Both the position numbers and the translations under genes were made by a program. A model generated the notes under the pieces. The model ran no database searches, was not told the DNA's origin, and saw nothing but the letters and a program-made list of their open reading frames with translations. DNA of 64,000 nt from NCBI RefSeq assembly GCF_009734425.1, contig NZ_CP046455.1:868001-932000 (forward strand), read 5' to 3'. The DNA is from Corynebacterium occultum. GTDB taxonomy: Bacteria > Actinomycetota > Actinomycetes > Mycobacteriales > Mycobacteriaceae. Each line of letters starts with the position of its first letter. The stretch's first letter is position 1. Positions 37,169 through 45,094 of the stretch are shown here, piece after piece.

Positions 37169-38311
37169 TCAGCCCCGCTGATGCTTTGCGATCGCCGCCT
37201 CATACTTGTCCACCAGCACCTCAGTGGAACTACGCCAGGAGTGCCGCTGCGCCTCCGCCCGGGCCGCCGCACCCATCCGGGCCGCCAGCTGATCATCACT
37301 GAGCAGCCGGGCCAGGGGAGCCGCCCATTCTTCGGCCGGTGCCGAAGGATCAACCAGGAAACCGGTCTTTCCCTCATCGATCACATCCGGGATACCCCCC
37401 GCGCGGGCACCCACCACCGGAATACCGGAAGCCATGGACTCCAGGGCGACCAACCCCAGCGTCTCGGTCAAGGAGGGGAAGATGAAGACATCCCCCGAGG
37501 CGAAAGCCCCCGCCAGGTCCGCCCCCGACATATAGCCGGTGAACGTGGCCCAGGCCGGGTCCAGCACCTTCTGCAACTCAGAAAGATGCGGGCCAGAACC
37601 GACCATCGCCAAACGGGCGCCGGGCACCTTCTCTCGCAGCGCCGGCATGATCCGGGCCAGCAGATTCAGGTTCTTCTCCCGGCTCATCCGGCCCACATAA
37701 ATCACGATCGGGGAATCCGGGTGACCACCACTCAGCTTCTCCCGAATCTCCCGGGAACGACGCTGCGGGGTGTAACCGACGGTGTCCACCCCCTTCGGCC
37801 AGAGCTCAACATCATTGATCCCCACCGAAGCAGCCTTCTCCACCATCGGATCAGAGGTGCACAGATTCAGCTCCGCCTTATTGTGCAAGGTCCGGATCCA
37901 GCTCTCGGCGGGACGCCGCAACCAACCGATCCGCAGCTCATCGACATACTCGGGGATATTGGTGTGGAAACTGGCCACCAGGGGAAGATCCCGCCGCGTG
38001 GCGGAAAGCACCCCGTAGGCAGCCAAACACACCGGGTTGACCGCATGCACCACATCCGGCTTGAACTCCGCCATCCGCTTCGCGATCGCCGGAGTCGGCA
38101 ACCCATATTTCAACTCCGGATAAACCGGCCAGAACGACATGGAACGAACCTTGACCACCTCGAAACCGGCATAGACCTCCGGAGGATCACCGGGTGCGAA
38201 GATCAGCACCTCATGTCCGAGTTCGGCGAGCTGATCCAGAGTCCGGGTCACCCTGGTGACCACCCCATCGATCTTCGGCAGGAAAACCTCGGTGAACATG
38301 GCGATACGCAT
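37169..38311 (-). CDS. glycosyltransferase family 4, SQD2/SqdX-like (candidate sulfoquinovosyltransferase)
   Basis: SQD2 transfers sulfoquinovose from UDP-sulfoquinovose to diacylglycerol. This 380-residue GT-B protein shows [69 protein letters not shown] and [20 protein letters not shown] with the EX7E motif. These blocks resemble plant SQD2 closely (SFHTHVPxY, LWNKGVDSExF). Corynebacterial mannosyltransferases such as MgtA are relatives and the main alternative. The linked SQD1 gene 50 bases upstream decides for SQD2. Confidence 0.75.
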   Translation of the reverse strand: MRIAMFTEVFLPKIDGVVTRVTRTLDQLAELGHEVLIFAPGDPPEVYAGFEVVKVRSMSFWPVYPELKYGLPTPAIAKRMAEFKPDVVHAVNPVCLAAYGVLSATRRDLPLVASFHTNIPEYVDELRIGWLRRPAESWIRTLHNKAELNLCTSDPMVEKAASVGINDVELWPKGVDTVGYTPQRRSREIREKLSGGHPDSPIVIYVGRMSREKNLNLLARIMPALREKVPGARLAMVGSGPHLSELQKVLDPAWATFTGYMSGADLAGAFASGDVFIFPSLTETLGLVALESMASGIPVVGARAGGIPDVIDEGKTGFLVDPSAPAEEWAAPLARLLSDDQLAARMGAAARAEAQRHSWRSSTEVLVDKYEAAIAKHQRG

Positions 38312-38361
38312 CTGTGGCTGAAACTACTTCCAAGGGGGAGAAGGTGCTGGGTCAGGATTAT

Positions 38362-39606
38362 CTAACGCTGCAGGGCGTCAACACTCTGCTCGGCGATCAG
38401 GGACTCCACGGCCAGGGACTCCGGCTCACCGGCAATCTGCTCGGCGGTCCACAGGGAACGCGCCGGGATCTTGGAGAGATCAGCCCGCTCAGCGTAGCGG
38501 CGGGCGGTTTCCTCCACCTCAACCAGCAGGCCCTCAGAAAGGGTGGTGGGCTTCAGCCCCAACTTGAGGAAGGTCTCATTGACCACGTGGAGATCATTCT
38601 CGGCAGATTCCTTGCGCGGGTTGGGCACCATCTCCACGCTTGCACCGGAGATTTCGGCGATCAGGTTCGCCAGGTCACGGACGCGGTGGGTCTCGGTCAT
38701 CTGGTTGAAGATCTTGACCCGCTCCCCGGCGGCCGGTGGGTTTTCGAGGGCGATCTCGACGCAGCGGACCATGTCCCGCAAGTGGATGAAAGCGCGGGTC
38801 TGCCCGCCGGTGCCGTGCACGGTCAGTGGATAGCCGACCGCGGCCTGCATCAGGAAACGATTGAGCACGGTGCCGTAGTCACCGTCATAGTCGAAGCGGT
38901 TGATCAGACGCTCATCCCGCTCGGTCTGCGGGGTGTGGGTTCCCCAGATGATTCCCTGGTGGAGATCGGTGATCCGCAGGGAGTCATTCTTGGCGTAGAA
39001 GGCGAAGAGGTGCTGATCGAGCACCTTGGTCATGTGATAGATCGAACCAGGGTTGGAGGGATAGAGGATCTGCTGGGAAATATTATCCCCCTCATCCTCG
39101 GTGGGCACCTCCACATTGAGGTATCCCTCCGGGATCTTCATGCCTGCGGTGCCGTAACCGTAGACACCCATGGTGCCCAGGTGCACCACGTGGATATCGA
39201 GTTCGCTCTCCACGATGGCGGCCAGCAGGTTATGGGTGGCGCTGGTGTTGTTCTCCACGGTGTAGCGCTTATGGCCGGCGGATTTCATGGAGTAGGGGGC
39301 GGCCCGCTGCTCTGCGAAATGAACCACCGCCTCAGGCTGGAAGCGTTGCAGGAAGCTCAACAGCCCCTCGTAGTCACGGGCGATGTCGAGATGCTCGAAA
39401 CCGATCTCCTTGCCCGAGACCTCACGCCAGGCACTGAGACGCTCCTCGATGCCACGGATCGGGGTGAGGGAGGAAGTGCCGAGTTCCTCATCGATTCGAC
39501 GTCGGGAAAGATTGTCGAGGATGACGACATCATGTCCCTGATCGGAAAGATGCAGAGCTGCGGGCCAGCCGCAGAATCCGTCACCGCCGAGAATCGCGAT
39601 CTTCAC
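38362..39606 (-). CDS. UDP-sulfoquinovose synthase (SQD1/SqdB)
   Basis: SQD1 makes UDP-sulfoquinovose from UDP-glucose and sulfite with bound NAD. The 414-residue SDR protein begins VKIAILGGDGFCGWPAALHL, then has SLTPIRGIEERL, AVVHFAEQRAAPYSMKS, the catalytic LGTMGVYG (Thr145), Tyr190-x3-Lys194 in IYHMTKVLDQH, DYGTVLNRFLMQAAVG and GTGGQTRAFIHLRD. These blocks are diagnostic for SQD1 against ordinary sugar epimerases. I chose GTG at 39606 (GGGAGA upstream); ATG at 39618 is the alternative. It heads a transcript with the SQD2-like gene. Confidence 0.88.
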   Translation of the reverse strand: MKIAILGGDGFCGWPAALHLSDQGHDVVILDNLSRRRIDEELGTSSLTPIRGIEERLSAWREVSGKEIGFEHLDIARDYEGLLSFLQRFQPEAVVHFAEQRAAPYSMKSAGHKRYTVENNTSATHNLLAAIVESELDIHVVHLGTMGVYGYGTAGMKIPEGYLNVEVPTEDEGDNISQQILYPSNPGSIYHMTKVLDQHLFAFYAKNDSLRITDLHQGIIWGTHTPQTERDERLINRFDYDGDYGTVLNRFLMQAAVGYPLTVHGTGGQTRAFIHLRDMVRCVEIALENPPAAGERVKIFNQMTETHRVRDLANLIAEISGASVEMVPNPRKESAENDLHVVNETFLKLGLKPTTLSEGLLVEVEETARRYAERADLSKIPARSLWTAEQIAGEPESLAVESLIAEQSVDALQR

Positions 39607-39956
39607 TATGTCTCCCATGGGTAGAGGGCAGGTGGAAACGACACCGGGTAAACATGCCGGTGGCCTTCCCCCTAATGTAGGCAGCCGAACGGCATCCGGC
39701 AGGCTAAGTGGACTAACACGGGTGAAGTTTTTACTTATTTCGGGGTGGGATTGACTGGATCGTGGGTGGCTGAAAGGTGAATTCCGGAGTAAATGTGCAG
39801 GCAAAGGGCATGATCGGGGGTCTTGATAAATTCACCGGGCAAAGGGGGTTGCGCTACACCCCTTTGGGCCCTTAACCCCTGCATTGTGGGGCTGGGGCCA
39901 GAGCCACGTATCCTGCATTAAGTTCCACCTGATACCGAAATCCAAGAAGGTGCCCC
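39607..39956. other. 350-base divergent intergenic region
   Basis: This region separates sqd1 from the plus-strand membrane protein gene. It has an AT-rich tract near 39725-39740 (GTTTTTACTTATTTC), possible minus-strand -10 sites (TACATT near 39675), the 8-bp-arm hairpin at 39840, and a plus-strand -10 TATCCT at 39910. No convincing open frame is present. Confidence 0.55.
39840..39866. promoter_or_regulatory. inverted repeat CAAAGGGG / CCCCTTTG
   Basis: Perfect 8-bp arms with an 11-base spacer, no T-run, about 45 bases upstream of the TATCCT hexamer. It may be an operator rather than a terminator. Confidence 0.45.
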
Positions 39957-40619
39957 TTGTTTCACGCCGTGTCATTCGCGTTGCTGGACTCCCTCAACGT
40001 GCTCCTGATCGGCGTCATCGTCGCCCTCGGCATCATGCTTCCCCGCACCGGGCCCTATCGGAAGGTGGCCACCCTCCTGGTCGCCGGTGACTGGTTGGGT
40101 GTCTTCCTCCTGGCGCTGCTCACCATGGCACTTTTCGACGGCCTGGGGGATGTGGTCGAGCAGGCCCTGGAATCCCCCTTCTTCGGCATCCTGCTGATCG
40201 GCGCCGGTCTGCTCTCCCTGCTGCTGGCCTTGCGAGGTTCCGGGGATGGGGATGAGAAGATGATCGCCAAGATCATCGGCCCTCTGCAGACCCCCTCCTA
40301 TAAGACCGTGTTGATGGGTCTGGGTCTGGGTATCGTGCAGTCGCTCACCTCCGTCCCCTTCTTCGCGGGTCTGGCGGTGCTCTCAGCAGGGGATTACAAC
40401 GTGTGGATCCGTTATGCGGGCATGGTTATCTACGCCAGCCTGGCGCTGAGCCTGCCTGCAATTTCGGCGGTGTTCATCGGGATGGTCCGCGCCTACCCCT
40501 ATAGTCCGATGGGACGTGCCTTCGAGGCGCTGCGCACCCGCCGAGATCTGATGGTCAAGTTGGCCAGCTATGTGGTGGCAGTGGCACTGATCCTCTTCGG
40601 CGTGTTTTCCCTGCTTTAA
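39957..40619 (+). CDS. six-helix membrane protein, LysE/GAP-like topology
   Basis: The 220-residue protein has about six membrane segments with a short charged loop (GSGDGDEKMIAKI) in the middle. It opens with SFALLDSLNVLLIGVIVALG, reminiscent of the DxLNP-type start of LysE-superfamily and mycobacterial GAP/Sap proteins; the latter assist glycolipid or sulfolipid export. The likeness is by topology and first helix only. Start is TTG with AAGAAGG six bases upstream. It is divergent from the SQD1/SQD2 pair. Confidence 0.7.
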   Translation: MFHAVSFALLDSLNVLLIGVIVALGIMLPRTGPYRKVATLLVAGDWLGVFLLALLTMALFDGLGDVVEQALESPFFGILLIGAGLLSLLLALRGSGDGDEKMIAKIIGPLQTPSYKTVLMGLGLGIVQSLTSVPFFAGLAVLSAGDYNVWIRYAGMVIYASLALSLPAISAVFIGMVRAYPYSPMGRAFEALRTRRDLMVKLASYVVAVALILFGVFSLL

Positions 40620-40620
40620 A

Positions 40621-40651
40621 CCCGCGCTTATCGACGCCCGCGGGCATTTTT
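40621..40651 (+). terminator. intrinsic terminator with the 13-mer in its loop
   Basis: Stem CCCGCG / CGCGGG directly after the stop codon, followed by CATTTTTG. The 12-base loop together with the last stem base is the 13-mer repeat copy 4. Confidence 0.75.
40626..40638 (-). repeat. 13-mer GGCGTCGATAAGC, copy 4 (terminator loop)
   Basis: Exact non-coding copy that fills the loop of the terminator at 40621-40651. Confidence 0.8.
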
Positions 40652-40692
40652 GTGTCGACTTTGTGTCGGTGCTCATTTTTCTGGGGTAAGAC

Positions 40693-40721
40693 TTGATGGG
40701 CAAGGTCTTTAACACGATTTA
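40693..40721 (+). promoter_or_regulatory. promoter candidate for PAS protein gene
   Basis: TTGATG and GATTTA hexamers are separated by 17 bases, ending 29 bases before the ATG at 40750. Confidence 0.4.
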
Positions 40722-40749
40722 AATGGGCTTAAAAGTGAGGAAAACCCAG

Positions 40750-41190
40750 ATGAGTACAGAGCGTTTCAATGAGCTTGCCGCCCGCATCGTCGAGGAAACC
40801 AGTGATGCCGTCGTCCTGGCTGACCGTGAGGGCCGGATCCTGCTCTGGAATTCCGGGGCGGAGAAGATGTTCGGCCATAAGGCGGAGGACGCCAGGGGAC
40901 AGTCTCTGGACATCATCATCCCGCAGAAACACCGCCGTGCCCACTGGACCGGCTGGGAGCGCGTCATAGAATCCGGGGAGACCCGCTATGGCTCCGAGCC
41001 GCTTTCCGTCCCGGGTATGCGGGCCGATGGTTCCCGGGTCGCCCTGGAATTCTCCATCACCATGTTCAAGGATTCGGAGGGAAGCATCAGATCAATCGCC
41101 GCAATCATGCGTGATGTCGGCGTGAAGTGGGAGCAGACCCAGGAGATGCGTCGTGAGCTCCGAGAACTGAAAGCGCGGCTTCAGTCCTGA
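40750..41190 (+). CDS. single-PAS-domain protein
   Basis: The 146-residue cytoplasmic protein is a lone PAS domain (VVLADREGRILLWNSGAEKMFG, then VALEFSITMFKDSEGSIRSIAAIMRDV) with a short C-terminal coiled tail. No output domain (kinase, cyclase, HTH) is attached, so it must act through a partner. The ligand is unknown. GAGGA precedes the ATG by eight bases. Overlaps the convergent gene by 10 bases. Confidence 0.85.
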   Translation: MSTERFNELAARIVEETSDAVVLADREGRILLWNSGAEKMFGHKAEDARGQSLDIIIPQKHRRAHWTGWERVIESGETRYGSEPLSVPGMRADGSRVALEFSITMFKDSEGSIRSIAAIMRDVGVKWEQTQEMRRELRELKARLQS

Positions 41191-41579
41191 TCCTCCGGCA
41201 TTTTCTGCACCACCAGAGCCAGATTCAGATGCTCCAGTTCATACTCGCCCGGGCGGTCGATTTTGAGTAGTTCCGCTGCAGTGCCCGGTGAGATCGGAAT
41301 CAGCCAACCCAACTTGGGGTCCAAGGTGGGCGATGACCTGCTGTGATTCTGGGGAATCAAGGAGACAGGGCGGGCTTCCTTGCAACGCAACTGCTTCGGC
41401 ACCGCATTACGCGCAGCGTCGATAATCGCCCGGGCACCATTGATGCTGGTGGTGAGGATCACCAACTGCTCAGCGGTGTGGACCTGTAGGAGCTCAACCT
41501 CAGTGACGGGGAGGTCCGCAGGCGGGACAATGTGCAGAGGACCCTGGTTACGGCCAAGGATCCGGTCTAAGAAACCCAT
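41181..41579 (-). CDS. hypothetical protein (132 aa)
   Basis: Soluble protein beginning MGFLDRILGRNQGPLHIVPP, with a helical middle (GARAIIDAARNAVPKQL) and a C-terminal LNLALVVQKMPEDQD. I recognise no domain. It lies nine bases downstream of the hemerythrin-like gene and is probably cotranscribed with it. Confidence 0.65.
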   Translation of the reverse strand: MGFLDRILGRNQGPLHIVPPADLPVTEVELLQVHTAEQLVILTTSINGARAIIDAARNAVPKQLRCKEARPVSLIPQNHSRSSPTLDPKLGWLIPISPGTAAELLKIDRPGEYELEHLNLALVVQKMPEDQD

Positions 41580-41588
41580 GTCCCAAGC

Positions 41589-41882
41589 CTAGCCCCCCAG
41601 TTTGGACAGCACGACCTCCTCATATTTGGCGAGGCTGGCATCCATCATCTGATAACCCTCGCAACCATCAGCCGGGGTGTGGAAATCATTGGAGAGCTCC
41701 CGGATTCGGGCCAGTTTGCTCTTGAGTTCCTCAAGGCTTGGGGTGTGGATGTCATTCAACTCCGGATAGTGCTGGTTAACCTCGTGGAAGAGACTCTTTA
41801 CCTCGGCAAGTTGGGGATGCCTGGGGCCGTGCACCCGGGCCACCAGGTTAACCAGCTGGGCGGTCTTTTCAGAATGGTTCAT
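41589..41882 (-). CDS. short hemerythrin/RIC-like protein lacking most iron ligands
   Basis: The 97-residue protein aligns by eye to the YtfE/ScdA di-iron repair family: VARVHGPRHPQLAEVKSLFHEV matches the first ligand helix, and LARIRELSNDFHTPADGC plus YQMMDASLAKYEE match the later helices. The middle HxxxEE segment is abbreviated and the C-terminal ligand helix is missing. It may be a decayed relative or a small regulatory form. AAAGGA precedes the ATG, so it appears expressed. Confidence 0.6.
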   Translation of the reverse strand: MNHSEKTAQLVNLVARVHGPRHPQLAEVKSLFHEVNQHYPELNDIHTPSLEELKSKLARIRELSNDFHTPADGCEGYQMMDASLAKYEEVVLSKLGG

Positions 41883-42078
41883 GAGGATTCCTTTCTCTCG
41901 ATTTCCTCTCTGACCTTTAATTTATGGGCGATTGCCCCCTGGTTCCTTGACCTGGATCAAGGAGAATGAAAGTGGAACGCCCGGGATGGGGGACTGCCTA
42001 GAAGGGTGGTTCCTCCTCCCGGGTGTGTCCCTCCGGGGTCGGGGCGGTACGGCGTTTGTTGACCCGTTGGGCACGACG

Positions 42079-43115
42079 CTACATAAACGACTGCGCAAAC
42101 AGTTTGCTCGGCCGAGACAAGGGCCCCCGCGGGTGGGTGACCACCACATCACCATCCGGATACACCCAGCTACACACCCCCTGCGGATCCATCACCAGGT
42201 TCAGATCCCCACGGGTTTTCCTCAGGTGATGCCTACGACACAGACACTGCAGGTTACTGGGCGTGGTGGGACCCCCTGCGGTGTGGTTGAGCACATGATC
42301 AACATCGCAGGCCTCGGCATCGATCCCGCAGTCCTCCGGCCCCCGACAGGTCCCGTCCCGACCCTTTCACGGCCCGGATGATTTCCTCGGTGGGCCGGTA
42401 GGCCAGGGTGGTGGCGTGGGCGGGGGGTGTCCATGGTGCGGGTGTGGGTGATCCGTTCGGCCCAACGTCGGGCCTGGCGGTCATCGAGGTAGCCGGCTCC
42501 TGCCAGATAGGTCGGGGTGTCACCGTCTGGTCCGTAGAGGTTGTACACCACCTTCGGGCTGTGCATCGTCCCGCGGAGCAGCCCCAGCAGGGCGTCATGC
42601 AGGGTGGTGTCCTCGGCGGTGCCGGTGGTGCGGAAGTGGATGCCCAGGGCTCTTGGGTGGGTGTCGTGTTCGGCGACCGGGGGTCGAGTTTTCCGAGGAG
42701 GTGGCGTAAGGAACCGGCGGATGGTTGTCGGCCCCGGGAGGGCTTCCGCGGCTTTGGTGGGGGTGAGGAAGGTGGTGAGGTGCTTATCGACCTCGGTGAT
42801 GATGTCGGGGTCGTCCACGGCGATCAGGGCGTGTTCGATGGCGCGCAGCCTGGGGTGGTCGAGCAGGCCGAGGTCGTGGTTGTGGGCAGCCAGCACCGGG
42901 TAGTGGCGCAGGAGTTGGACGATCGACAGCCAGGTCAGTGTGGTGGTTGTGCTCAAGGAGGTGCGGGCGGCGAGGTGGGAGGTGGTGGTGTCGATATCGG
43001 CGTCGTCGTCTGGGGTGACACTTGTCCAGAAGGTGAGGTCCTGGCGGTTGCGGTGGGTGGTCCAACAGGCGGCGGGGTCGGTGTGGCGGTAGTAGGGGTG
43101 TGGGGTGGTGTGCAT
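42079..43115 (-). pseudogene. HNH endonuclease (DUF222 type), frameshifted
   Basis: The DUF222-like N-terminal region reads from ATG 43115 (AGGAA upstream) to about 42425. The frame then shifts at a run of six G (plus strand 42422-42427), continues as LAYRPTEEIIRAVK, and shifts again near 42361. The third frame carries the HNH core CDVDHVLNHTAGGPT and SNLQCLCRRHHLRKT, ending at 42079. Two single-base insertions explain both shifts. DUF222-HNH genes are abundant, mobile-like elements in corynebacteria. A sequencing error in the G-run could account for one shift but not easily both. Confidence 0.85.
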
Positions 43116-43414
43116 AGGTGTTCCTGGGCAGGCTCGTGCATGGAATGCGTGTTCGATATCGAAGCTGGGACAGGGCCCGGACATGCCCGCCACCCTGGGG
43201 GTATCCTGAATCTATCTACCCAGCTCATGCCATGAAACAGTGGGGGCACCCGTTCGGGAAATCCTACACGCATACATGTTCGAAAATGGAGAGCGGATCC
43301 CTCGGGATGAGTGCTCGGTACAGGTGAAAATCCCCGCCAGATTCTCGGCCCAGAATAAAACCGCCAGCCTCTCGCATTGGAGGGACTGGCGGTTGAATTT
43401 TCGGTCGGGGGACT
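43116..43414. other. intergenic region between HNH pseudogene and prfC
   Basis: 299 bases with an AT-richer centre and the prfC terminator at its right end. I see no open frame or RNA gene. Confidence 0.5.
43359..43394 (-). terminator. intrinsic terminator of prfC
   Basis: Nine-bp stem AACCGCCAG / CTGGCGGTT, followed on the minus strand by TTTATTCTG. Confidence 0.8.
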
Positions 43415-45055
43415 CTAGTCGGCGACCAGGCTTTCCAGGGTGAAGTCCGGGTTCTCCTTCTGGATGAACTGCAGGCGCCACTTATCACCGAAGAGGGCGA
43501 TCAGTTCGCCATCGGTGCGGGTGAAGATCTCCACGCCGCGCTGGCGGGCCAGCTTCGGGGCGGTTTCAGCGTCGGTGCGGCGGGCCACGGTGTAGGGAAT
43601 CGGGTCAGCGACGGTCTCGACGTTGTACTCGACCTCCATGCGGGCCTGCATGACCTCGAACTGCATCGGGCCGACAGCTGCCATCACCGGGGCGGCATCG
43701 CCGCGGGCTTCGTTGCGCAGGATCTGCACCACGCCCTCGGAATCCAACTGCTCCAGGGCCTTGCGGAACTGCTTGTACTTGCCCAGGGACTTCGCACGCA
43801 GGGTGCGGAAGTGCTCGGGGGCGAACTGCGGCATCGGCGGGAACTGGACCTTACGGCCATCGAAGATGGTGTCGCCGGGTGCCAGGGAGCCGGCGTTGAC
43901 CAGGCCCACGATATCGCCCGGGTAGGCGGCTTCCACGGTGGAGCGGGTGCGACCGAAGACGGTCAGGGCGTACTTGGTGGAGAAGCTGCGGCCGGACTGG
44001 GCATGGGTGACCTGCATGCCGCGATCAAACTCGCCGGAGACCACACGCATGAATGCGAGGGTGTCGCGGTGGTTGCGGTCCATACCGGCCTGCACCTTGA
44101 AGACCACACCGGAGAAGTCATCGGAGGGCTCCCGCTTTTCATCCATGGCGCTGGTGGCAACGGCCAGAGCCTTGGGGTCGGCTGCTCGGCCACGCGGGGA
44201 CGGAGCCAGGGCACAGAGGGTGTCCAGGATCTGGTGGACACCGAAGTTCAGCATCGCGGAGGCGAAGATCAGCGGGGAGGTCTCACAGTTTTCGAAGAGC
44301 TCCTGGTCGTGCAGGGCACCATCGGCGGCCAAGAGCTCGGCCTCTTCAGCGGCGGTTTCCCAGGCATCGCCCTCACGCTCCAGGGCCTCATCGGGGGTGT
44401 AGAACTCTTCCGGGGCGATGGTGGAACCGCCGGCGGTGCGGGTGAAGTGGACATACTCCTCGGTCTCACCTTCCTCGCCGACCTTGGCCAGGCCGCGGAA
44501 ATCGCCGGCCTCACCGACCGGCCAGTACAGCGGGGTGGGCTGCAGACCGATTTCGGTGACGATCTCATCGACCAGTTCCAGCGGCTCGCGGCCGACGCGG
44601 TCCCACTTGTTGATCACGGTGATGATGGGCAGGCCGCGGGCCTTGCAGACCCGGAAGAGCTTGAGGGTCTGGGGTTCCAGGCCCTTCGCGGCGTCGATAA
44701 GCATGACCGCGGCATCGACTGCGGTGAGGACACGATAGGTGTCCTCGGAGAAGTCGGCGTGACCGGGGGTGTCCACCAGGTTGATCATGTAGGGCTCGCC
44801 CTCGTGGTTCTCGGGGGCGTACTCGAACTGCAGGGCCGAGGATGCGATGGAGATGCCACGGTCCTTCTCCATGTCCATCCAGTCGGAGACGGTGGCCTTG
44901 CGGCCGGCCTTGCCGTGGGTGGCACCGGCTTCGGAGATGATGTGGGCGTGCAGCGCCAGGGCCTCGGTCAACGTGGACTTACCGGCGTCGGGGTGGGCGA
45001 TGACGGCGAATGTGCGGCGGCGGGATGCCTCGGCGGCGGCAGTCGGAGAACTCAT
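43415..45055 (-). CDS. prfC: peptide chain release factor 3
   Basis: RF3 is the GTPase that recycles RF1 and RF2 after termination. The 546-residue protein has G1 AHPDAGKSTLTEAL, G3 DTPGHADFSEDT, G4 NKWDR, and an RF3-specific region DRGISIASSALQFEY. Length is typical. TACTCT ends eight bases before the ATG, so the mRNA is probably leaderless. Confidence 0.96.
   Translation of the reverse strand: MSSPTAAAEASRRRTFAVIAHPDAGKSTLTEALALHAHIISEAGATHGKAGRKATVSDWMDMEKDRGISIASSALQFEYAPENHEGEPYMINLVDTPGHADFSEDTYRVLTAVDAAVMLIDAAKGLEPQTLKLFRVCKARGLPIITVINKWDRVGREPLELVDEIVTEIGLQPTPLYWPVGEAGDFRGLAKVGEEGETEEYVHFTRTAGGSTIAPEEFYTPDEALEREGDAWETAAEEAELLAADGALHDQELFENCETSPLIFASAMLNFGVHQILDTLCALAPSPRGRAADPKALAVATSAMDEKREPSDDFSGVVFKVQAGMDRNHRDTLAFMRVVSGEFDRGMQVTHAQSGRSFSTKYALTVFGRTRSTVEAAYPGDIVGLVNAGSLAPGDTIFDGRKVQFPPMPQFAPEHFRTLRAKSLGKYKQFRKALEQLDSEGVVQILRNEARGDAAPVMAAVGPMQFEVMQARMEVEYNVETVADPIPYTVARRTDAETAPKLARQRGVEIFTRTDGELIALFGDKWRLQFIQKENPDFTLESLVAD
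44690..44702 (+). repeat. 13-mer GGCGTCGATAAGC, copy 5 (inside prfC)
   Basis: Read on the coding strand it gives Leu-Ile-Asp-Ala of the MLIDAAKG element. Confidence 0.7.
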
Positions 45056-45063
45056 GGTTATTC

Positions 45064-45069
45064 AGAGTA
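45064..45069 (-). promoter_or_regulatory. -10 hexamer TACTCT for leaderless prfC
   Basis: Eight bases separate it from the ATG at 45055. Confidence 0.45.
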
Positions 45070-45094
45070 CTTCGCAGATGCGGTGGGCAGCCAA

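Noticed and set aside
37169-38311. Assignment of the GT4 gene as a mannosyltransferase (MgtA/PimB type)
   Set aside because: Motifs around LWPKGVD and SFHTNIPEY fit SQD2 better, and the adjacent SQD1 gene gives it a substrate. It is kept as the main alternative.
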